A stretch of 23,461 nucleotides of DNA from Haloferacaceae archaeon (lineage in GTDB: Archaea > Halobacteriota > Halobacteria > Halobacteriales > Haloferacaceae), in assembly GCA_018609965.1 (NCBI GenBank), contig JAHENP010000156.1, forward strand, positions 1 to 23,461, in the 5' to 3' direction. This document shows positions 1 through 7,483 of the stretch, piece by piece. Within the stretch, counting starts at the first letter, position 1; every line of letters starts with the position of its first letter. Both the position numbers and the translations under genes were made by a program. Under the pieces are notes generated by a model. That model saw nothing but the letters and a program-made list of their open reading frames with translations, was not told the origin of the DNA and ran no database searches.

Positions 1-1
1 T

Positions 2-1006
2 ATGGACGTACTCGTCACGGGAGCGACGGGGTTCGTCGGGAGTCGGCTCGTCCCGACGCTCCGTGACGCGGGCCACAACGTGACGGCGTTGACCCGCGAT
101 GCCGCGAGCTACGACGCACCGCCGGGAGTGACGGTCGCAGAGGGGGACCTGTTGGAGCCGGGGTCGTTCGACGACGCGCTCGCAGACCAGGACGCCGCCT
201 ACTACCTCGTCCACTCGATGGGGGGTGGTGGGAACTTCGCAGAGAAGGATCGCCGTGCGGCGCGGTACTTCACACGCGCGGCGACAGAGGCGGGGCTTGA
301 CCGCGTGATCTACCTCGGCGGGTTGGGTGACGAAGACGACAGCCTGTCGGAACACCTCAAGTCGCGCCGGGAGGTGGAGTACATCCTCTCGGAGGGTGAG
401 CCGGCGGTGACGGTGTTGCGTGCCGGTATCCTGATCGGGGAGGGCGGGGTGTCCTGGCGGATGGTCCGCCAGTTGGCCGCGCGCCTGCCGGTGATGGTGA
501 CACCGCGGTGGGTCGACACCAAGTGTCAGCCGATCTACGTCGACGACGCCGTCACGTACCTCGCCGGCGTGTTGGCGGAGCCGGCGACCGCGGGTGAGAC
601 CTACGAGATCGGTGGGCCGGAGGTGCTCACCTACCGGGAGATGCTCCGGCGGACGCGGGAGACGATCGGCGGCCACCTGTTCGTCTTCCCGGTGCCGGTG
701 TTGACGCCCAAACTCTCCGCGCGGTGGGTGAGTCTGGTGACGGACGTGTCGGCGGGGATCATCCGCCCGCTCGTGGAGGGGTTGCGGAACCCGGTGATCG
801 TCTCGGACGATTCGATCCGTGACCACGTCGCGCCCGAACTCACACCGTTCGACGAGTCGGTGCAACGGGCACTCGCGACCCGGGCCGACCGGCGTGGGGC
901 GACCGTCGAGACGGTCGAGACGGAACGGGACGGGCGGGCGACCGGAGCGGAGACGAGTGAGGGGCGAGCGGCCGAGACGGAGCCCGCGGGAGGCGCGGAG
1001 GCGTGA
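2..1006 (+). CDS. NAD(P)-binding SDR-family protein (atypical SDR / NmrA-like)
   Basis: This 334-residue protein begins with a Rossmann dinucleotide-binding motif, TGATGFVG (residues 6-13, GxxGxxG), and reads as an extended or atypical short-chain dehydrogenase of the kind annotated as NAD(P)H-binding or complex I NDUFA9-like. An acidic DGDL-like segment (EGDLLEPGSF, about 47-56) follows the second strand, as in this family. The usual YxxxK catalytic pair is not obvious, so it may bind nucleotide without classical SDR catalysis; the substrate is unknown. The last 40 or so residues are a low-complexity Glu/Arg/Ala tail. The ATG is at the second base of the window, so its promoter cannot be seen. 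Its TGA overlaps the GTG of the next gene (GTGA), which suggests translational coupling in a three-gene operon. Confidence 0.85.
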   Translation: MDVLVTGATGFVGSRLVPTLRDAGHNVTALTRDAASYDAPPGVTVAEGDLLEPGSFDDALADQDAAYYLVHSMGGGGNFAEKDRRAARYFTRAATEAGLDRVIYLGGLGDEDDSLSEHLKSRREVEYILSEGEPAVTVLRAGILIGEGGVSWRMVRQLAARLPVMVTPRWVDTKCQPIYVDDAVTYLAGVLAEPATAGETYEIGGPEVLTYREMLRRTRETIGGHLFVFPVPVLTPKLSARWVSLVTDVSAGIIRPLVEGLRNPVIVSDDSIRDHVAPELTPFDESVQRALATRADRRGATVETVETERDGRATGAETSEGRAAETEPAGGAEA

Positions 1007-1923
1007 CGGACGGAGCAGAGCGAGACGGTGCGGCAAGCGGCGCGGCAGACGACGGCCGAACGAACGGGGATAGACCGGCGCGTGACGAGAGACGGGCGCG
1101 CGGCGACGGCCAGCCGCGTGACGAGAAGCGAGCACGCGGCGACGGGGGCACCGCGGCCGCGGGCGATCCGTCGTTTGGCGACGCGTGGGTGTACGAGAGC
1201 ATCGTGACGGCGTTGCCGGGGGCAAACCTCGCCGGCGGGCCGGCGATCGCGCTCCAACTGGGCGTGTTCACCGGCGCGATCCTGATCGTCGCGGCCGCCT
1301 ACGACGTGTGGAACGCGGTCGTCCCCGGGATGGCCGCCATCGTCGTCGCCGCGGTCGGGAGCTACCTGATGTTGCAGTTCGGCGACGCCAGCCGGACGGC
1401 GAAGGCACCGCCCAGATACTACCGGTTGTTGTACGGCTCCAGCATCGAGGTGGTGTTGGCGGTGTTGGCGTTTATCGCGTTGCTCACACACTTGTTCGTC
1501 TACGAGCCGCAGTTTATCGGCGAGTCGTCGCCGCTGACGGCGTTGCTCCCGCCGGGCGTGACGACCGCAGACGAGCCGTTGGTCCGGGTGTTGTTCGGCG
1601 ACGAGCCGCCGGTCGCGGCCGTCTACCTGACGATGCTGGTGTTGTGGGACCTCTGTTACCGGATCGGCACCTCCTGGTGGGCGGCGGTGGTGTCGTTGTA
1701 CCGCGAGATCAGGTTCGTTCGCGGGGCGGGGGCGGCGTCGACGTTCCGCCGGCTCGACGTGTTGAACGTCGGCTTCGCGGCCACACAGATCGTCATGTTA
1801 CCGTTCCTGCTCGACAGGCCGGTGTTGTTGCTGGCGGTCGCGGGCCACATCGTCGCCGTCGCCGTCGTCTCCGGCGCGGCGCTGACGCTGTCGCTGTACA
1901 ACGGTGAGGTGGCAGCGACGTGA
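1003..1923 (+). CDS. polytopic membrane protein, unknown function
   Basis: A 306-residue protein that I do not recognise by function. The first 50 or so residues are a low-complexity Arg/Asp/Gly/Glu-rich cytoplasmic stretch. The rest is largely hydrophobic, with about six or seven likely membrane segments: a pair around residues 80-128, one at 146-165 (EVVLAVLAFIALLTHLFVY), one or two around 205-225, and two near the C-terminus including VLLLAVAGHIVAVAVVSGAA. The GTG start overlaps the previous stop by 4 nt, and the stop overlaps the next GTG by 4 nt, so the three genes are almost certainly co-transcribed and coupled. I know of similar conserved haloarchaeal membrane proteins with the phrase WVYESIV near the start of the conserved part, but cannot assign a role. 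Confidence 0.8.
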   Translation: MTDGAERDGAASGAADDGRTNGDRPARDERRARGDGQPRDEKRARGDGGTAAAGDPSFGDAWVYESIVTALPGANLAGGPAIALQLGVFTGAILIVAAAYDVWNAVVPGMAAIVVAAVGSYLMLQFGDASRTAKAPPRYYRLLYGSSIEVVLAVLAFIALLTHLFVYEPQFIGESSPLTALLPPGVTTADEPLVRVLFGDEPPVAAVYLTMLVLWDLCYRIGTSWWAAVVSLYREIRFVRGAGAASTFRRLDVLNVGFAATQIVMLPFLLDRPVLLLAVAGHIVAVAVVSGAALTLSLYNGEVAAT

Positions 1924-3281
1924 CCGGTGAGTCGCCCTCAGACGACGCCGGCGGTCGGCGGCGAGCGGCAGACGGGGACGAGGGCGACAGCGAACGGGAC
2001 GAGCGGCGTGACAGCGTCGACGGGAACGACGGCGGGTTCCGGTGGATCACAGACCCGGTCCCGCGAGCCCCAGACGCGAACCGAGCGGGTGACGGAGCCG
2101 AGGACAGTTGTACAGACGGGACTGTGCCGGGCGTGGCGAGGGAGTCGGGCGAGACAGACGAGTCTGTGGAGTCGGAGGACGGTGCGGTGTCAGACGACGC
2201 TGCGGACATCCAAGTCGGACTCGACGGCGTCGCGTCGGAGCCGTTGGGCGGGTGGGACGCCGTGCCGGACGACCCGCCGGAGTCGGCCGACGGGGCGGAG
2301 GCGGACGACGGGGCAGAGGCGGCGAGATGGAACACAGCCGTCGCGGACGCGACACTGCCGGCACCGCCGCGGGCGTGGCGCGACGGGGACCCGACGGGAG
2401 CGGCGTGGTGGCGGGTGTTGACCCGGGCGACACAGCTGTCCGTGGTCGTCTTGTTGCTGTGGTCGGTGCCGTTTGCGGTGGTTGACCTGACCGTCGCGTC
2501 CGCGCCAGGGTCACTCCCGACGCTGACTGCGGTCGGAGTCGGTGGGTTGGCAGTCGTCGCCGGTGTGTTGCGGTTCGTCGTGTTGCCGGCGGCGTTGTAC
2601 CGCGACGCGACGCTCGTCGGACGGGCGGACGCGGTGGCGTGGACACCGCGACGGCGGGAGCTTCTGGCGGCCGTGGCGGTGTCGGCGACGCCGACGTGTC
2701 TCTACTACCTCTACCTCCGGGGTCGGCACGTCGGCAACCCGCGAGTACCGCTGCGACCCTCGGTGTTGCGCTATGAGGGCCAGCGTGTCGCCTCGAACTG
2801 GTGGCTGGCGGTCGGGGTCGCGGTCGTCGTCGGGACGACCGCCGGCGGGGTGGCGACGGCACTCTCCGAGTTGCCAGCACCGACCGCGCTCGCGAGAACC
2901 GCACTCGGCGGGCCGTTTCTCACGCTGGCGGGCGCGGAGGCGTTCGTCACGACGACGACGGGGTTGCCGCGGCCGGTGAACGTGGCCGTCGGTGCGCCGG
3001 CGTTGGCGTTGGGCGGGCTGGCGGCGTTCCTCCGGCTTGTCGTCCTGCCGGTCGCGTTTTATGCGGACGCGACGGCAGTGCGGCGGTCCGACGCGCCGTG
3101 GGAGCCGTTGGCGTTGTGGTACGCCGCCGCCGGCTGGGTGTTGGCCGTCCCGACCGGGTTGTTCTATCTCGCGCGCCGGCGCGCCCGGACCGGGGTGTCG
3201 TTGCCCCCGGATCGGGAGGACGGGTCGCCAGACCGCGAGGGTGGGCCGCCGGGTCACGAGCGGGCACGCGGCGGCGAATAG
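1920..3281 (+). CDS. acidic-tailed membrane protein with internally duplicated membrane domain
   Basis: A 453-residue protein of unknown function. Residues 1 to about 150 are a very acidic, probably disordered cytoplasmic region rich in Asp, Glu, Gly and Ser. The remainder is a membrane domain that appears twice. VLRFVVLPAALYRDAT (about 216-231) corresponds to FLRLVVLPVAFYADAT (about 370-385), and each copy is followed by a hydrophobic segment ending in CLYYLYLRGR or GLFYLARRR. The offset is 154 residues. This suggests an inverted or parallel two-fold membrane protein made by gene-internal duplication. The GTG start overlaps the upstream stop (GTGA), making it the third gene of a coupled operon. 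The C-terminal tail is hydrophilic, rich in Arg, Asp and Gly. It could be a transporter-like or scaffold protein, but nothing decides this. Confidence 0.78.
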   Translation: MTGESPSDDAGGRRRAADGDEGDSERDERRDSVDGNDGGFRWITDPVPRAPDANRAGDGAEDSCTDGTVPGVARESGETDESVESEDGAVSDDAADIQVGLDGVASEPLGGWDAVPDDPPESADGAEADDGAEAARWNTAVADATLPAPPRAWRDGDPTGAAWWRVLTRATQLSVVVLLLWSVPFAVVDLTVASAPGSLPTLTAVGVGGLAVVAGVLRFVVLPAALYRDATLVGRADAVAWTPRRRELLAAVAVSATPTCLYYLYLRGRHVGNPRVPLRPSVLRYEGQRVASNWWLAVGVAVVVGTTAGGVATALSELPAPTALARTALGGPFLTLAGAEAFVTTTTGLPRPVNVAVGAPALALGGLAAFLRLVVLPVAFYADATAVRRSDAPWEPLALWYAAAGWVLAVPTGLFYLARRRARTGVSLPPDREDGSPDREGGPPGHERARGGE

Positions 3282-3318
3282 AAAGGACTTTGCCGGAAAT
3301 CACCGAATCCTCGGGGGC

Positions 3319-3852
3319 ATGACGAACCTCTGGGAGGACCTCGAAACGGGGCCGGACGCGCCCGAGGAGATTTACGCAGTCGTGGAGTGTCTCAAAGGCG
3401 AGCGCAACAAGTACGAGTACGACAAGGACGTGCCCGGCGTCGTGTTGGACCGGGTGCTCCACTCGAACGTCCACTACCCGGCAGACTACGGGTTCATCCC
3501 GCAGTCGTACTACGACGACGGTGACCCGTTCGACGTGCTCGTGCTCGTGGAAGACCAGACGTTCCCCGGCTGTGTGATCGAGGCGCGCCCGGTCGCGTTG
3601 ATGGGGATGGACGACGACGGCGAACAGGACGATAAGGTGATCGCCGTCCCGAGTGAGGACCCGCGGTACGACCACATCGAGGACCTCGACGACGTGCCCC
3701 AGCAGACCCTCGACGAGATCGAGGAGTTCTTCGCGACCTACAAGAACTTGGAAGAAGGAAAAGAAGTCGAGACGCTCGGGTTCGAGGACCGTCAGGCCGC
3801 ACTCAACGCGATCGAACACGCACAGGAACTGTACGACGAGGAGTTCGCGTAG
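3319..3852 (+). CDS. ppa: inorganic pyrophosphatase (family I)
   Basis: A 177-residue soluble inorganic pyrophosphatase that hydrolyses PPi to two phosphates, pulling biosynthetic reactions forward in the cytoplasm. The family I signature DGDPFDV lies at residues 67-73, with the three Asp that bind metal. Upstream are ECLKGERNKYEYD (Glu/Lys substrate contacts) and HYPADYGFIPQSYY; downstream are MDDDGEQDDKVIAVP and FFATYKNLEEGK, the Tyr-Lys pair typical of the active site. Length matches the usual archaeal and bacterial enzyme (about 170-180). The ATG at 3319 was chosen because it gives the family's normal N-terminus; the frame is open further upstream but that part is antisense-like. A weak A/T element near 3277-3286 may be its promoter. 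Its stop codon lies in the first copy of a small direct repeat. Confidence 0.96.
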   Translation: MTNLWEDLETGPDAPEEIYAVVECLKGERNKYEYDKDVPGVVLDRVLHSNVHYPADYGFIPQSYYDDGDPFDVLVLVEDQTFPGCVIEARPVALMGMDDDGEQDDKVIAVPSEDPRYDHIEDLDDVPQQTLDEIEEFFATYKNLEEGKEVETLGFEDRQAALNAIEHAQELYDEEFA

Positions 3853-3921
3853 TCGGAACCCCCGCAATTGACGCCAGCGTAGTCGGAGTCCGCGTAGTCG
3901 ACGCCCCCGCAATCGACGCCC
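3847..3921 (+). repeat. three imperfect direct repeats after the pyrophosphatase stop
   Basis: GCGTAGTCG occurs at 3847, 3877 and 3892. The outer copies extend to 30 nt (3847-3876 and 3892-3921) and match at about 25 of 30 positions, including CCCCCGCAAT-T/C-GACGCC. The middle copy is only 15 nt. The first copy contains the last Ala codon and the TAG stop of ppa, so the array seems to be a local duplication of the gene's 3' end. No function is evident. Confidence 0.7.
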
Positions 3922-4028
3922 GCGGGCGGTTCGAGCGGCGGTGTATTCTTCGTGTGCATCCGACGGTCGGCTCGGATGCGTTATGCCCATGGGTAATCTC
4001 TTGTGTGGCGACGGCGTACGGCGTCGTG

Positions 4029-4205
4029 ATGGCAACCAGTGACAGGCCGGCAGTGGGCGTGGACCACCCGACGGTCGTCCCGACGAATCTGGGGGAGTCA
4101 GACGACGCAGGCGCTGGTGCAGACGCAGATGCCAGTGTAGGCGCAGATTCCAGTGCAGACACAGACGCCAGTGCAGGCGCAGACGGCGCGACCGGCACAG
4201 AGTGA
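4029..4205 (+). CDS. possible small acidic protein (58 aa)
   Basis: A short open frame with ATG at 4029 encodes MATSDRPAVGVDHPTVVPTN and then an Ala/Asp/Gly/Ser tail (about 25-58) made from a near-repeat of GAD/SAD units. The first 25 residues look like normal protein, and the tail is extremely acidic, as haloarchaeal low-complexity tails are. A TTATG element at 3980-3985 could be a weak promoter giving a leader of about 20 nt. I recognise no family. It may be real, a decayed gene, or chance coding in a repeat-rich gap between ppa and the rhomboid gene; the repeat-derived composition lowers confidence. Confidence 0.35.
   Translation: MATSDRPAVGVDHPTVVPTNLGESDDAGAGADADASVGADSSADTDASAGADGATGTE
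4098..4195 (+). repeat. low-complexity GCAGAC/GCCAGT tandem-like repeat
   Basis: Hexameric units of the type GCAGAC, GCAGAT, GCCAGT and GTAGGC recur across about 100 nt. In the +1 frame of the small ORF at 4029 they encode an Ala-Asp-Ser-Gly repeat. This is consistent with replication slippage; no regulatory role is visible. Confidence 0.6.
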
Positions 4206-4243
4206 CCGGCGGTTGGGTCGTCCTCACCGCGCGCAGGGGAGCC

Positions 4244-4256
4244 GAAAGGATATACC
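4244..4256 (+). promoter_or_regulatory. archaeal BRE/TATA-like promoter of the rhomboid gene
   Basis: CGAAAGGATATACC has a purine-rich BRE-like part followed by a TATA-like part (GATATACC) centred about 27 nt before the ATG at 4279. That spacing puts transcription start at or next to the ATG, so the mRNA is probably leaderless, and it supports the chosen start. Confidence 0.55.
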
Positions 4257-4278
4257 GACCGCGAGACAACTGCGTGTA

Positions 4279-5232
4279 ATGGCCGAGTGCAGCGAGTGCG
4301 GCGAGTACGAGAACTTGCCGTACCAGTGTGACCGCTGTGGGGAGACGTTCTGTGGGGAACACAGACTCCCCGAGAACCACAGCTGTCCGGGGTTGCAGTC
4401 CGGGTGGGACGACCCAGAGGGTGTGTTCGAGTCCGACTTCGACGACTCACTCGACGAGTCCTCCCGGCCCGGCGGGGGGAGTGTCGTCGACACCGTCCGG
4501 TCGTCGGTCGCGGAAGCGACCAGCACGGGCGGGTTGTTGGGGTACTTCCGTGGCAACGTCAGCTACACCGTGTTGGGGCTGATGTGGGTGACGTTCCTGT
4601 TCCAGTACCTGTTGTTCCCGGCGGTGGGGATCGACGGGCCGCCGTTCGCCGACCCGTTGTGGCGGGCAACGTTCGTGCTCACCGGAGCGAACCCGGAGTT
4701 CGTCTGGACGTGGATCACCTCGATCCTCTCACACGGTGGGTTCGAACACATCGTGTTCAACAGCATCGCGTTGTACTTCTTCGGGCCGGTCGTCGAGCGC
4801 AGACTCGGCTCGCGGCGGTTCCTCGCACTGTTTGCCGTCGCGGGCGTGTTCGCCGGCTTCGCACAGATCGGGATCGGACTGTTCCAGGGCGTGCCGACGG
4901 GCGTGCTGGGCGCCTCCGGCGCGATCATGGCCGTGATGGGCGTGTTGACCGTGCTCCGGCCGAGGATGAAGGTGTATCTCTACTTCGTGCTCCCGGTGCC
5001 GTTGTGGTTGTTGACGTTCGGCTTCGCCGGCTTCTCGGTGATCTCGGGGTTCTCCAGCGTCGGCGCGGGCGGGGTCGCCCACTTCGCGCACCTCACCGGG
5101 CTCGCGATCGGACTCGCGTACGGCGCTCGCGTGAAGGGTGAGAAGCGCGCGCCGGAGGAACTCCGGCTGGGCGGTCCGGGCGGTCCCGGCGGGCCCGGTG
5201 GCCCGGGCGGCCCGGGACGCGGGCGGTTCTAG
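4279..5232 (+). CDS. AN1-type zinc finger / rhomboid intramembrane serine protease fusion
   Basis: A 317-residue protein. Residues 4-36 form an AN1 zinc finger with ligands C4, C7, C17, C20, C25, H28, H34 and C36. A Gly/Ser/Asp linker (about 40-90) leads to a rhomboid protease domain of about six membrane segments. Catalytic features are present: SHGGFEHIVFN (the HxxxN of TM2), the nucleophile Ser213 in GASGA, and His271 in AHLTGLAIG. It should cleave membrane proteins within the bilayer. The zinc finger is on the cytoplasmic N-terminus and may recruit substrates or ubiquitin-like modifiers (inference). The C-terminus ends in five GGP units (298-312) and GRGRF. This fusion is known in haloarchaea. 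Endonuclease V begins 1 nt after its stop, so the two are likely co-transcribed. Confidence 0.92.
   Translation: MAECSECGEYENLPYQCDRCGETFCGEHRLPENHSCPGLQSGWDDPEGVFESDFDDSLDESSRPGGGSVVDTVRSSVAEATSTGGLLGYFRGNVSYTVLGLMWVTFLFQYLLFPAVGIDGPPFADPLWRATFVLTGANPEFVWTWITSILSHGGFEHIVFNSIALYFFGPVVERRLGSRRFLALFAVAGVFAGFAQIGIGLFQGVPTGVLGASGAIMAVMGVLTVLRPRMKVYLYFVLPVPLWLLTFGFAGFSVISGFSSVGAGGVAHFAHLTGLAIGLAYGARVKGEKRAPEELRLGGPGGPGGPGGPGGPGRGRF
5170..5214 (+). repeat. five GGP-coding 9-nt repeats
   Basis: Five tandem 9-nt units (GGN GGN CCN type) encode Gly-Gly-Pro repeated at residues 298-312 of the rhomboid protein. This gives a flexible C-terminal tail that is probably length-variable between strains by slippage. 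Confidence 0.8.
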
Positions 5233-5233
5233 C

Positions 5234-6037
5234 GTGGTCGAGCTCGCGCGGCCGCGGTTCCGGCCGGACCCGACGGCCGACCGCGAGGCGATGGAGCAGC
5301 TCCAACACGAACTCGCAGAGACGGCCGTCTTCGCGGACCAGTTCGGTTTCGACCCCGGGGCTGTCGGCGGATCGGCGGACAGTACGGACACGGAAGCCGA
5401 GAGTGACCCACCGCTCGTCGCGGGTGTCGATCAGGCGTTTCTCGACGACCGAGCGGTCTCGGCGGTCGTCGTCTCACGCGGCAGCGAGGTGATCGAGCGC
5501 ACCCACGCAGTCACGGCGACGCGGCTGCCGTACGTGCCGGGACTGCTCTCCTTCCGCGAGGGGAACCCAATCTTCGCCGCGCTGGCGACGTTGGAGACCG
5601 ATCCCGACGTCTACGTGATCGACGGGAGCGGCCGGCTCCACTACCGCCAGGCCGGGCTGGCGACACACGTCGGCGTTGCGGTCGACGCGCCCACGATCGG
5701 CGTCGCAAAGAGCCTGCTGTGTGGGACGCTTGACGCGGACCCGGACGGGCGACCGGCGGGGTGGCGCACGCCGATCCGCGCAGACGCCGAAGTCGACGCC
5801 TCCGACGGCACCGTGATCGGGGCGGCGCTCCAGACCCGGCAGTACGACGAACGCCCGGTGATCAACCCGGTGTACGTCAGCCCCGGCCACCGGGTGAGCG
5901 CGGCGACGGCGACGGATCTGGTCGAACGGCTGTGTGACGGCTACAAACTGCCGGAGCCGACACGACGCGCGGACAGTCACGCCGAGACGGCGAAGTCCCG
6001 GGTCGACGACTCTGGAGCAGGCAGCGACGGCGGGTGA
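5234..6037 (+). CDS. nfi: endonuclease V (deoxyinosine 3' endonuclease)
   Basis: A 267-residue endonuclease V, which nicks DNA one nucleotide 3' of deoxyinosine to start repair of deaminated adenine. The catalytic set fits the Thermotoga enzyme's D43/E89/D110/H116 well: D66 in VAGVDQAF, E109 in PGLLSFREG, D130 in VIDGSG and H136 six residues later. Other conserved blocks are YVPG, AGLATHVGV and PTIGVAKSLL. The usual DGHG is DGSG here, which I recall as common in haloarchaea. An acidic Ser/Thr insert occupies about residues 42-60. The GTG at 5234 was chosen because it lies 1 nt after the rhomboid stop and gives the expected N-terminal length; an ATG at 5291 would lose part of the first helix. 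Confidence 0.93.
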   Translation: MVELARPRFRPDPTADREAMEQLQHELAETAVFADQFGFDPGAVGGSADSTDTEAESDPPLVAGVDQAFLDDRAVSAVVVSRGSEVIERTHAVTATRLPYVPGLLSFREGNPIFAALATLETDPDVYVIDGSGRLHYRQAGLATHVGVAVDAPTIGVAKSLLCGTLDADPDGRPAGWRTPIRADAEVDASDGTVIGAALQTRQYDERPVINPVYVSPGHRVSAATATDLVERLCDGYKLPEPTRRADSHAETAKSRVDDSGAGSDGG

Positions 6038-6047
6038 GCCTCGGAGG

Positions 6048-6677
6048 CTACAGTACGACACTGTCGCGCCCAGACACCGACTGCGGGACAGAGATACGGG
6101 CGACAGTTTGGCTGCCGTCCGGGGTGACAAACGTCACTGAGACGGCGTCGCCGGGTTCGACGACGGCGTCCGTCCCGAAGCTCCCCACGCGGACAACGAC
6201 CGCGATCCGGTCGGACCCGGCGTTGACGATTGGTGCGGAGCCGTCGTTGTCCTGTTCGACGACGTAGGCGAACTCAGAGCCGTCGATGCTCGCCGGGTTG
6301 TCGGGGTCGCCAGCAGCCGTCAGCTGGTAGGAGCCGTCCGGCCCGGCCCAGACGACGAGCGTCTCGTCGATGGCGAGCCGTTGGCCCGACCCACCGACCG
6401 TGAGGATGAACCGGACGCGGTCGACGCCCGTGGTGCCGTCGACGGTCGTGACGTTGCCGGTCGTCGCCACCACCGACACCTCGCCGGTGAGCTGTTCACG
6501 CACCGCCTCGCCGGTCTCCTCGGACTGACCCTGGAACACCTGTGAGACGTTGAGGAACACACCCGCGGCGATGGCGGCGATCAACAGCAACGCGATCAAC
6601 AGGATCAGCGTTCCGACGCCAGCCTGTGCGCGTTGACGCTCGGACCGGCTCTGTCCCCCCCGCGTCGTGTCCCCCAT
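6048..6677 (-). CDS. archaellin-like (type IV pilin-type) surface filament protein
   Basis: A 209-residue protein with an archaellin/type III signal: a basic leader ending RQRAQAG, then VGTLILLIALLLIAAIAAGV. The leader should be cut after Gly by the prepilin peptidase (PibD/FlaK), and the hydrophobic helix would pack in the filament core. The outer domain has archaellin hallmarks, including VRFILTVGGSG, LVVWAGPDGSYQL, and the C-terminal pattern VPQSVSGRDSVVL seen in FlaA/FlaB proteins. No other archaellum genes (flaCDE-J) are visible, so it is a lone copy, perhaps a minor archaellin or a filament of another type. The ATG at 6677 gives a 25-residue leader; the frame is open upstream but only antisense to the next gene. 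It is divergent from the gene at 6784. Confidence 0.85.
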   Translation of the reverse strand: MGDTTRGGQSRSERQRAQAGVGTLILLIALLLIAAIAAGVFLNVSQVFQGQSEETGEAVREQLTGEVSVVATTGNVTTVDGTTGVDRVRFILTVGGSGQRLAIDETLVVWAGPDGSYQLTAAGDPDNPASIDGSEFAYVVEQDNDGSAPIVNAGSDRIAVVVRVGSFGTDAVVEPGDAVSVTFVTPDGSQTVARISVPQSVSGRDSVVL

Positions 6678-6750
6678 CGGGTGTGCTTCTGTGCCGGGAG
6701 ACAAGAGTCGTGGGGTCACACGGCCACAGAAGAGCCGCGCAGTCGCAGAC

Positions 6751-6760
6751 AGCTTTTTGT
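6751..6760 (+). promoter_or_regulatory. TATA-like promoter of the gene at 6784
   Basis: AGCTTTTTGT is the only A/T-rich run in the 106-nt divergent gap and is centred about 29 nt before the ATG at 6784, which fits a leaderless haloarchaeal transcript. The archaellin-like gene on the other strand has only a weak candidate element near 6700-6707. Confidence 0.45.
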
Positions 6761-6783
6761 GCGCCACCGCGGAATCGCCGGGC

Positions 6784-7350
6784 ATGACACGACGGCGTTG
6801 GATCGGAGTCCTCCTCTGTTGTCTCGCGGTCGTCACGGCAGTCGCCGGTGTCACGGCGGTGACAGGTGCGACAGAACGGTGCCAGGCGAACGGCGGGCAG
6901 AAGGTGTGTCTCACGGACGTGCAGGTCTCCGACGACACGCTTGTCGTCAACCAGACCGGGAACGTCGAGGTGACACTCGAGAACCAGGGTGACCAGCTCG
7001 TCGCGCCGCGGGTGACGATGAACACTGCCGGACCGAACAACACGACCAGCGTGATCCCCATCGGCCAGCCGGAACTCCAACCCGGGGAGACGACGACCGT
7101 GACACAGTCGCTCGCCGGCGAGACGCCCGGTCAACACGGCGTGCAGGTGATCGTCACCAGCCCGGACGGGACCCACCGGTTCGACATCTCCGCGATCCAG
7201 TTCATCCAGGTGACCGCGGAGCCGCCGACGGAGTTGGGCGGCCGGATCGACCAGACAGAGATCTCGCTGGCGGTGTTGCTCGCCGCGCTCCTCGGGGCGT
7301 CTGTTGCCGGCTACCGGTACTTCGGGCCAAAGACCGACCCCGAGGAGTGA
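6784..7350 (+). CDS. secreted, C-terminally anchored protein (CARDB-like fold), unknown function
   Basis: A 188-residue protein with an N-terminal Sec-type signal peptide: MTRRRW, then a hydrophobic core to about residue 25, then VTGATER. Two cysteines about 10 residues apart just after the signal (CQANGGQKVC) could form a disulfide. The middle is beta-rich with phrases such as GNVEVTLENQGDQLV and PELQPGETTTVTQSLAGETP, typical of an Ig-like CARDB or DUF11-like surface domain. A single membrane helix near the end (ISLAVLLAALLGASVAGY) precedes a short cytoplasmic tail, so most of the protein faces the outside. It is divergent from the archaellin-like gene, which suggests shared regulation but does not show it. 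I cannot name the family. Confidence 0.8.
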   Translation: MTRRRWIGVLLCCLAVVTAVAGVTAVTGATERCQANGGQKVCLTDVQVSDDTLVVNQTGNVEVTLENQGDQLVAPRVTMNTAGPNNTTSVIPIGQPELQPGETTTVTQSLAGETPGQHGVQVIVTSPDGTHRFDISAIQFIQVTAEPPTELGGRIDQTEISLAVLLAALLGASVAGYRYFGPKTDPEE

Positions 7351-7483
7351 CCGACGGCGCGTCGGGCCGGCAGGGTGCGGGTCGGCCGGCGAGGGTTCAA
7401 CACCCACACCGCACAACGGCAGGCGTGAGACGACGAGAGAGACGAGGGGTAACCGGGAGGGACGGACCCACCGGAAAGCGCGT

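Noticed and set aside
2947..4380. Long minus-strand open frame (477 codons) across ppa and the gene before it
   Set aside because: It is antisense to the clear inorganic pyrophosphatase; the residues are Arg/His/Pro-rich and mirror codon bias of the GC-rich plus genes.
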